Shown here: piece after piece, positions 6,714-10,046 of the stretch
Numbering within the stretch: position 1 is the stretch's first letter
Layout of the letters: each line of letters opens with the position of its first letter
NCBI GenBank assembly: GCA_028870615.1
Contig: JAGWPH010000049.1
Span: 1-10,046, forward strand
Direction of reading: 5' to 3'
Origin: Betaproteobacteria bacterium
GTDB lineage: Bacteria > Pseudomonadota > Gammaproteobacteria > Burkholderiales > Ferrovaceae
Length of the DNA stretch: 10,046 nt
The notes under the pieces: generated by a model
What the model was told of the DNA's origin: nothing
The model's database searches: none
What the model saw: the letters and a program-made list of their open reading frames with translations, nothing else
Program-made: the position numbers and the translations under genes

Positions 6714-7775
6714 CTAGGCTTGTTGCAATAAGGTCTGGGTCTGATAGGTGCCATCTCGGTACCCCTCCACCTGGATCATGTTTTCAATTTGACGCACGCC
6801 GCCAATGCGCGACAAGTGAATCACCCCGTCAATGCAACTTGCGATTTGTCGTGCAATGGCCCCGGAAGACCAATCCACACCGCACTGCATGATCATTTGT
6901 TCAAGTCGGCCCAGCGCGTCATAGGCACTATTGGCATGCAAGGTACCCAGACAACCGTCATGTCCTGTATTCATGGCCTGAATCAGATCAAATGCTTCGC
7001 CTCCCCGGACTTCACCTACCACGATGCGATCGGGTCGAAACCGCAAAGTTTGGCGCACCAAATCGCGAACCGTTACCGACAACGATGCATTGGCTTCAAA
7101 GGACACATGATTCGGGAGATCAACAATCAATTCGCGCGTATCTTCTATGGTGATGAGGCGATCCATGGCAGGCATGACTCGAATCAGCGCATTGAGAAAG
7201 GTTGTTTTACCGGTGCTGGTTCCTCCACTGACCAGTATGTTCATTCTGGTGTTGACCCACTGAAGAAGACGGCAGTGCAACATTTCTGGAATATGAAAAC
7301 TTTCGGACCACGTTTGATCCGTAGAGAGTGTGGCATGACAAACTGTAGTTGCGGTCGGAAAATAATCGGATAGCGCCTTGGAAACACCGGCCAGCTTTCG
7401 AATGCAAAGAGCGTGCCCCTGTATGGCAATGGGGGCCAGTACCGCCGAAACACGCATGTTGCCAAAGGCGGCGTCTAGGAGCGTCTCTCCAGCTCGTATA
7501 CCGACTTCGCGATCAGCCATTGTGGCCAAAATTTGAATTGCATTGCGTGCATCGTGTCTGGAGAATTGACAAGGGGTTTTCTCGAGTTGTCCTTCGCGTT
7601 CTATCCAGACATCGTTTTCCCCGTTCACCATAATTTCACGAATGGCGGAATCGTCCAGCAAGGGCATCAATTTGGAAAAAGCGTCCTGAAGCATCGCAGT
7701 AAGATGCCTGCCCATGTCATTATTCATGAGATGAATGCTAACCCCGGCCACCATTGCGGCTGGCGCAAATAACAT
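6714..7775 (-). CDS. trbB: TrbB/VirB11-family T4SS ATPase
   Basis: 353 residues from the first ATG. Motifs in order: REIMVNG (46-52) of the N-terminal domain, Walker A GGTSTGKTT (184-192), the Asp box TIEDTREL (209-216), Walker B around RIVVGEVRGGEA (250-261) and the His box TGHDGCLGTLHANS (270-283). All catalytic motifs are intact. VirB11/TrbB proteins are hexameric ATPases on the cytoplasmic side of the inner membrane that switch the machine between pilus making and substrate transfer. The start is uncertain: the first 16 residues are hydrophobic and unlike this soluble family, so the ATG at 7727 (giving 337 residues, closer to RP4 TrbB) may be the real one. No candidate start has a clear ribosome binding site. 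The first ATG lies 15 bp after the alr stop. As in Ti and Tn4371-like trb operons, trbB is the first T4SS gene. Confidence 0.96.
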   Translation of the reverse strand: MLFAPAAMVAGVSIHLMNNDMGRHLTAMLQDAFSKLMPLLDDSAIREIMVNGENDVWIEREGQLEKTPCQFSRHDARNAIQILATMADREVGIRAGETLLDAAFGNMRVSAVLAPIAIQGHALCIRKLAGVSKALSDYFPTATTVCHATLSTDQTWSESFHIPEMLHCRLLQWVNTRMNILVSGGTSTGKTTFLNALIRVMPAMDRLITIEDTRELIVDLPNHVSFEANASLSVTVRDLVRQTLRFRPDRIVVGEVRGGEAFDLIQAMNTGHDGCLGTLHANSAYDALGRLEQMIMQCGVDWSSGAIARQIASCIDGVIHLSRIGGVRQIENMIQVEGYRDGTYQTQTLLQQA

Positions 7776-7790
7776 CAGGATTTTGAAGTT

Positions 7791-8879
7791 TTAGGAAGAG
7801 CGAACTACAGCGTGATATTGGATTTCAGCTCGCCTGGCGTGGCAAAGCACTTCGTAAGCCACCGTACCTGCACTCTGGGCCACCGTACTGACGGCCACTT
7901 GATCTCCCCATAGCTCCACGGGAGCACCTGGCTGGATTTGGGGAACCTCCGTCAAATCCACAGTGATCATGTCCATAGATATACGGCCGATGAGCGGCAC
8001 CAGGGTACCCGCCACTGCGACAGGTGTTCCCTGAGCAGCACTGCGCGGGTAACCATCAGCGTAACCGCAGGGAATGATTCCCACGCGCGTCGGCCGCTGC
8101 GCCTTGAACAGACCGCCGTAACCCACTGCATCGCCGACTGCCAACATCCGAATGACGGAAATTTCAGACGTCAATCTCATGACCGGTTGCAGGGCCTGAC
8201 GCGGCCTGATTGCGGGAACCCCCGGATCTATCCCATACAGCATCAACCCTGGGCGGGCCCAGTCACCATATGCCGCAGGGTGCCCCAAAATCGCTCCAGA
8301 ATTGCAAAGGCTGGTGGACACGGCCAAGCCTTGCGTTGCCTTGTGAAATTGCCGCATCGGTTCGGCAATCGCTTCAGGGTCCGCGCCGTCTGCATTAGCA
8401 AAATGCGTCATGATCGTGATTTCACCAACGTGGGCAATGCGGCGTAGCATCTCATAGGTCTCACGTAATTCCTCCGGCTGAAACCCCAGGCGATGCATAC
8501 CCGTGTCCAGTTTGAGCCAGACTGGCATCGGTGTGGCAAAATCGGTGTGCTGTAACACCCCGATTTGCCAGGGTGTATGGATGACCGGAGTCAAGTTGTG
8601 GGTCACGGCTTCGCGCATCTCTGCCTTTTCAAATACCCCCTCCAGCAGCAAAATGTGACCAGGAATGCCGGCATCTCGCAAATGAATGGCCTCTTCCAAT
8701 GTGGCGACCGCAAAGCCGTCTGCAATGGAATTCAGGGCTTCGGCACAGGCAACGTCTCCATGACCGTAAGCATTGGCCTTGATGACAGCCAGCACGCGAC
8801 CGCCGTGCAAACGCTGCGCAACTTTAAAGTTGTGGATCAGGCGGTCGAGATGAATATGGAAGCGCGTGGGGCGTGCCAT
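7791..8879 (-). CDS. alr: Alanine racemase (PLP-dependent)
   Basis: 362 residues from the chosen start, the usual length. The N-terminal barrel has AVIKANAYGHGD with the PLP-binding lysine at residue 34. Other family marks are KLDTGMHRLGF (123-133), CNSGA (192-196), ARPGLMLYG (208-216), the C-terminal catalytic tyrosine in VGYGG (Tyr254), GYADGYPR (272-279) and GRISMDM (298-304). It interconverts L- and D-alanine in the cytoplasm, supplying D-Ala for peptidoglycan or, for DadX-type enzymes, degrading alanine. Alr versus DadX cannot be told from sequence; no dadA is nearby. The frame stays open up to a GTG at 8906 and an ATG at 8897. I chose the ATG at 8879 because MARPTRFHIHLDRL matches the family N-terminus. 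The stop is 15 bp before trbB on the same strand with no terminator between, so the two may be cotranscribed. Confidence 0.96.
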   Translation of the reverse strand: MARPTRFHIHLDRLIHNFKVAQRLHGGRVLAVIKANAYGHGDVACAEALNSIADGFAVATLEEAIHLRDAGIPGHILLLEGVFEKAEMREAVTHNLTPVIHTPWQIGVLQHTDFATPMPVWLKLDTGMHRLGFQPEELRETYEMLRRIAHVGEITIMTHFANADGADPEAIAEPMRQFHKATQGLAVSTSLCNSGAILGHPAAYGDWARPGLMLYGIDPGVPAIRPRQALQPVMRLTSEISVIRMLAVGDAVGYGGLFKAQRPTRVGIIPCGYADGYPRSAAQGTPVAVAGTLVPLIGRISMDMITVDLTEVPQIQPGAPVELWGDQVAVSTVAQSAGTVAYEVLCHARRAEIQYHAVVRSS

Positions 8880-8962
8880 GATGATCAAATCGCGCATCGA
8901 GCGCACGATGGTGCCGAAATATGCGCATAATAACGGCTTTTTTGCCCATATGGCGCCTTTTC
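8880..8962. promoter_or_regulatory. Divergent intergenic region between alr and the hydrolase gene
   Basis: The 83 bp between the two divergent starts must hold both promoters if each gene is transcribed from here. CATAAT at 8926-8931 on the plus strand and the overlapping TATTAT (8927-8932) on the minus strand each differ from the -10 consensus at one base. No good -35 box sits at the proper distance for either, so this is weak. A plus-strand promoter here would exclude the hydrolase start at 8921 and support 8963. Confidence 0.25.
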
Positions 8963-9958
8963 ATGCACCCCTCGTCCCCTTCGGCACTATTTTCTCCGCG
9001 TGCATTCTCTGCGCCGCTCTGGCTGACCAACCATCACGCCCAGACCCTCTATGGCGCCTTGTGGGCTCCTGCGGAACGCCCCTCCTGGCAGCGCCAGCGC
9101 TGGACCACTCCGGATGATGACTTCATTGATGTGGACATCCTGGAAGGTGCAAGCACCGCCCCGACCCTCGTCATTTTTCATGGTCTTGAAGGCAGTACCA
9201 ATTCCCGGTACGTGCGCACGCTGGCACACAGTGCACACCAAGCCGGATGGCGCGTGGTAGCCCCGAACTTCAGGGGCTGTAGTGGCATCATTAACCGCCT
9301 GCCGCGCACTTATCACGCGGGAGATAGTGCGGAAATTCACTGGATTCTGTCCCATACCCGCAGCATCTACGCTGGCGCACCACTTCATGCCATAGGTGTC
9401 TCATTGGGAGGCAATATGTTGCTGAAGTGGCTGGGCGAACAAAGGGACCAGGCTTGTACCCTCCTGACCAAAGCAGCTGCTGTCGCGGCGCCGTTGGATT
9501 TACAGGCGGTAGGAGACCATCTGGCGCAGGGGTTCAACCGGCTCTATACCCGCCACTTTCTGGCCACACTCAAACAAAAAGCACGGGACAAATTCAACCA
9601 GTATCCTGGCCTGTTCAATTTGGCCGCTACCCTCAAAGCCCGCACATTGCGCGAATTCGACAACCACTTTATAGCGCCGTTACACGGCTTTGCCAATGTG
9701 GACGATTACTGGAAACGCTGCAGTAGCAAACCCTGGTTGAATCAGATCAGGGTTCCTACATTGCTCCTGAGCGCATGGGACGACCCTTTCCTTCCGGATG
9801 GCGTTCTGCCGGAGCAGCAACAATGCTCCCCTGATGTCACCAGGGATTTTCAGGCCCGGGGCGGGCACGTCGGATTTGTATCAGGCAGATTTCCGGGGCA
9901 GATCCACTGGATGCCTCAACGCGTGATGCAGTTTTTTCTGAAGCGCAGCGCAGGCTGA
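8963..9958 (+). CDS. YheT-family alpha/beta hydrolase
   Basis: 331 residues from the chosen start. The core shows the N-terminal LTNHHAQTLYGAL stretch (21-33) typical of the YheT/UPF0017 family, HGLEGSTNSRY (73-83), the PNFRGCSG motif (101-108), the nucleophile elbow GVSLGGN with Ser147, SAWDDPFLP with the likely acid at Asp273 or Asp274, and GGHVGF with His302. The catalytic triad is therefore complete. The substrate of bacterial YheT proteins is not well defined; carboxylesterase activity is expected. No signal peptide in the core, so probably cytoplasmic. The gene is divergent from alr. An in-frame ATG at 8921 would add 14 residues not expected in the family, so I prefer 8963, but neither start has a clear Shine-Dalgarno sequence. 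Confidence 0.9.
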   Translation: MHPSSPSALFSPRAFSAPLWLTNHHAQTLYGALWAPAERPSWQRQRWTTPDDDFIDVDILEGASTAPTLVIFHGLEGSTNSRYVRTLAHSAHQAGWRVVAPNFRGCSGIINRLPRTYHAGDSAEIHWILSHTRSIYAGAPLHAIGVSLGGNMLLKWLGEQRDQACTLLTKAAAVAAPLDLQAVGDHLAQGFNRLYTRHFLATLKQKARDKFNQYPGLFNLAATLKARTLREFDNHFIAPLHGFANVDDYWKRCSSKPWLNQIRVPTLLLSAWDDPFLPDGVLPEQQQCSPDVTRDFQARGGHVGFVSGRFPGQIHWMPQRVMQFFLKRSAG

Positions 9959-9970
9959 TCATTTCAATAA

Positions 9971-9996
9971 TTTCATTTATGAGATAATTTATGAAA
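9971..9996. repeat. Short AT-rich imperfect inverted repeat upstream of the last gene
   Basis: TTTCAT (9971-9976) pairs with ATGAAA (9991-9996), and inside it TTAT pairs with ATAA around a GAG loop, with three unpaired T on one side. It has no GC-rich stem, so it is a poor intrinsic terminator. It lies 35 bp before the start codon at 10031 and could be an operator, or chance in AT-rich DNA. The surrounding 9959-10030 is clearly more AT-rich than the rest of the window and holds no other gene. Confidence 0.25.
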
Positions 9997-10017
9997 ATAA
10001 GCACCATAATTAAAAAT

Positions 10018-10023
10018 AAGGAG
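10018..10023 (+). promoter_or_regulatory. Ribosome binding site of the gene starting at 10031
   Basis: AAGGAG, seven bases before an ATG at 10031. It is the only strong Shine-Dalgarno sequence I see in the window and decides that a gene starts here. Confidence 0.75.
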
Positions 10024-10030
10024 TTTATCC

Positions 10031-10046
10031 ATGTCTTTCAGAAACA
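10031..10046 (+). CDS. Start of an unidentified gene (cut by right edge)
   Basis: Only MSFRN is visible, so no function can be given. Support comes from the well-placed AAGGAG ribosome binding site and the AT-rich leader, which suggests its own promoter rather than read-through from the hydrolase gene 72 bp upstream. Confidence 0.6.

Larger units (their letters stand above)
1499..7775 (-). other. Trb-type T4SS gene cluster (trbB-C-D-E-J-L plus small gene), lacking trbF/G/I
   Basis: Seven genes on one strand with junctions of +4, -4, -7, -4, +7 and -4 bp, so they form one translationally coupled operon. The order matches the start of trb operons in Ti plasmids and Tn4371-like elements. VirB8, VirB9 and VirB10 equivalents (TrbF, TrbG, TrbI), the coupling protein TraG/VirD4 and any relaxase are absent from the window. 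Parts of the cluster look less GC-rich than alr, the hydrolase and mocA from the lines I sampled, which hints at acquired DNA but was not computed. No flanking repeats, integrase or tRNA is visible. Confidence 0.85.

Noticed and set aside
6710..6754. Upstream extension of trbC to an ATG at 6754
   Set aside because: It would overlap trbB by 41 bp and place 15 polar residues before a normal signal peptide.
6789..7373. 194-codon open frame on the plus strand
   Set aside because: Antisense to trbB across its Walker A, Asp box and His box; no domain of its own.
7776..7800. Similarity between the T-rich stretches at 7776-7800 and 1485-1505 as attachment repeats of an inserted element
   Set aside because: Only a few bases agree and only in inverted orientation; this is expected by chance in short intergenic DNA.
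7938..8447. 169-codon open frame on the plus strand
   Set aside because: Antisense to alr; composition is that of a mirror frame and no motif is visible.

Overview
The window reads as bacterial chromosomal DNA, most likely from a beta-proteobacterium of the Burkholderiales. Alcaligenaceae is my best guess, because the alanine racemase, the YheT-type hydrolase and XdhC resemble the Bordetella/Alcaligenes versions as I remember them. This is recognition, not a database result. Gene density is very high, there are no long non-coding stretches, and I saw no tRNA, rRNA, CRISPR array or insertion sequence.

Layout, left to right. (1) Positions 1-1465, minus strand: a molybdenum-enzyme maturation pair, xdhC followed by a MocA/MobA-type nucleotidyltransferase that runs off the left edge. 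(2) Positions 1499-7775, minus strand: a compact Trb-type (VirB-like) type IV secretion cluster. In transcription order it is trbB (VirB11 ATPase), trbC (VirB2 pilin), trbD (VirB3), trbE (VirB4 ATPase), trbJ (VirB5), trbL (VirB6) and an unrecognised 87-residue protein with one membrane segment. Neighbouring genes overlap by 4-7 bp or lie 4-7 bp apart. (3) Positions 7791-8879, minus strand: biosynthetic or catabolic alanine racemase alr, ending 15 bp before trbB. (4) Positions 8963-9958, plus strand: a YheT-family alpha/beta hydrolase divergent from alr. (5) Positions 9959-10046: a short AT-rich gap, then a good ribosome binding site and the first codons of another plus-strand gene.

The most interesting point is the T4SS cluster. 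It follows the gene order of the trb operons of Ti plasmids and Tn4371-like elements (trbB-C-D-E-J-L). It stops where trbF, trbG and trbI (VirB8, VirB9, VirB10) would be expected, and no coupling protein (VirD4/TraG) or relaxase is present. All six recognisable genes are intact, so it does not look like random decay. It encodes the motors, pilin and inner-membrane parts but none of the outer-membrane core complex. The small gene after trbL occupies the place of the missing genes, and the cluster is directly followed by xdhC with only 33 bp between.

How the genes may work together: TrbB and TrbE would power assembly and export, TrbC would be the pilus subunit, TrbJ a minor or tip pilus component, and TrbD and TrbL the inner-membrane platform. 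The missing core parts must come from elsewhere in the genome or the system is reduced. alr, xdhC and mocA are metabolic genes that share the strand and may share transcripts with the T4SS genes, but I see no evidence that they share its function.
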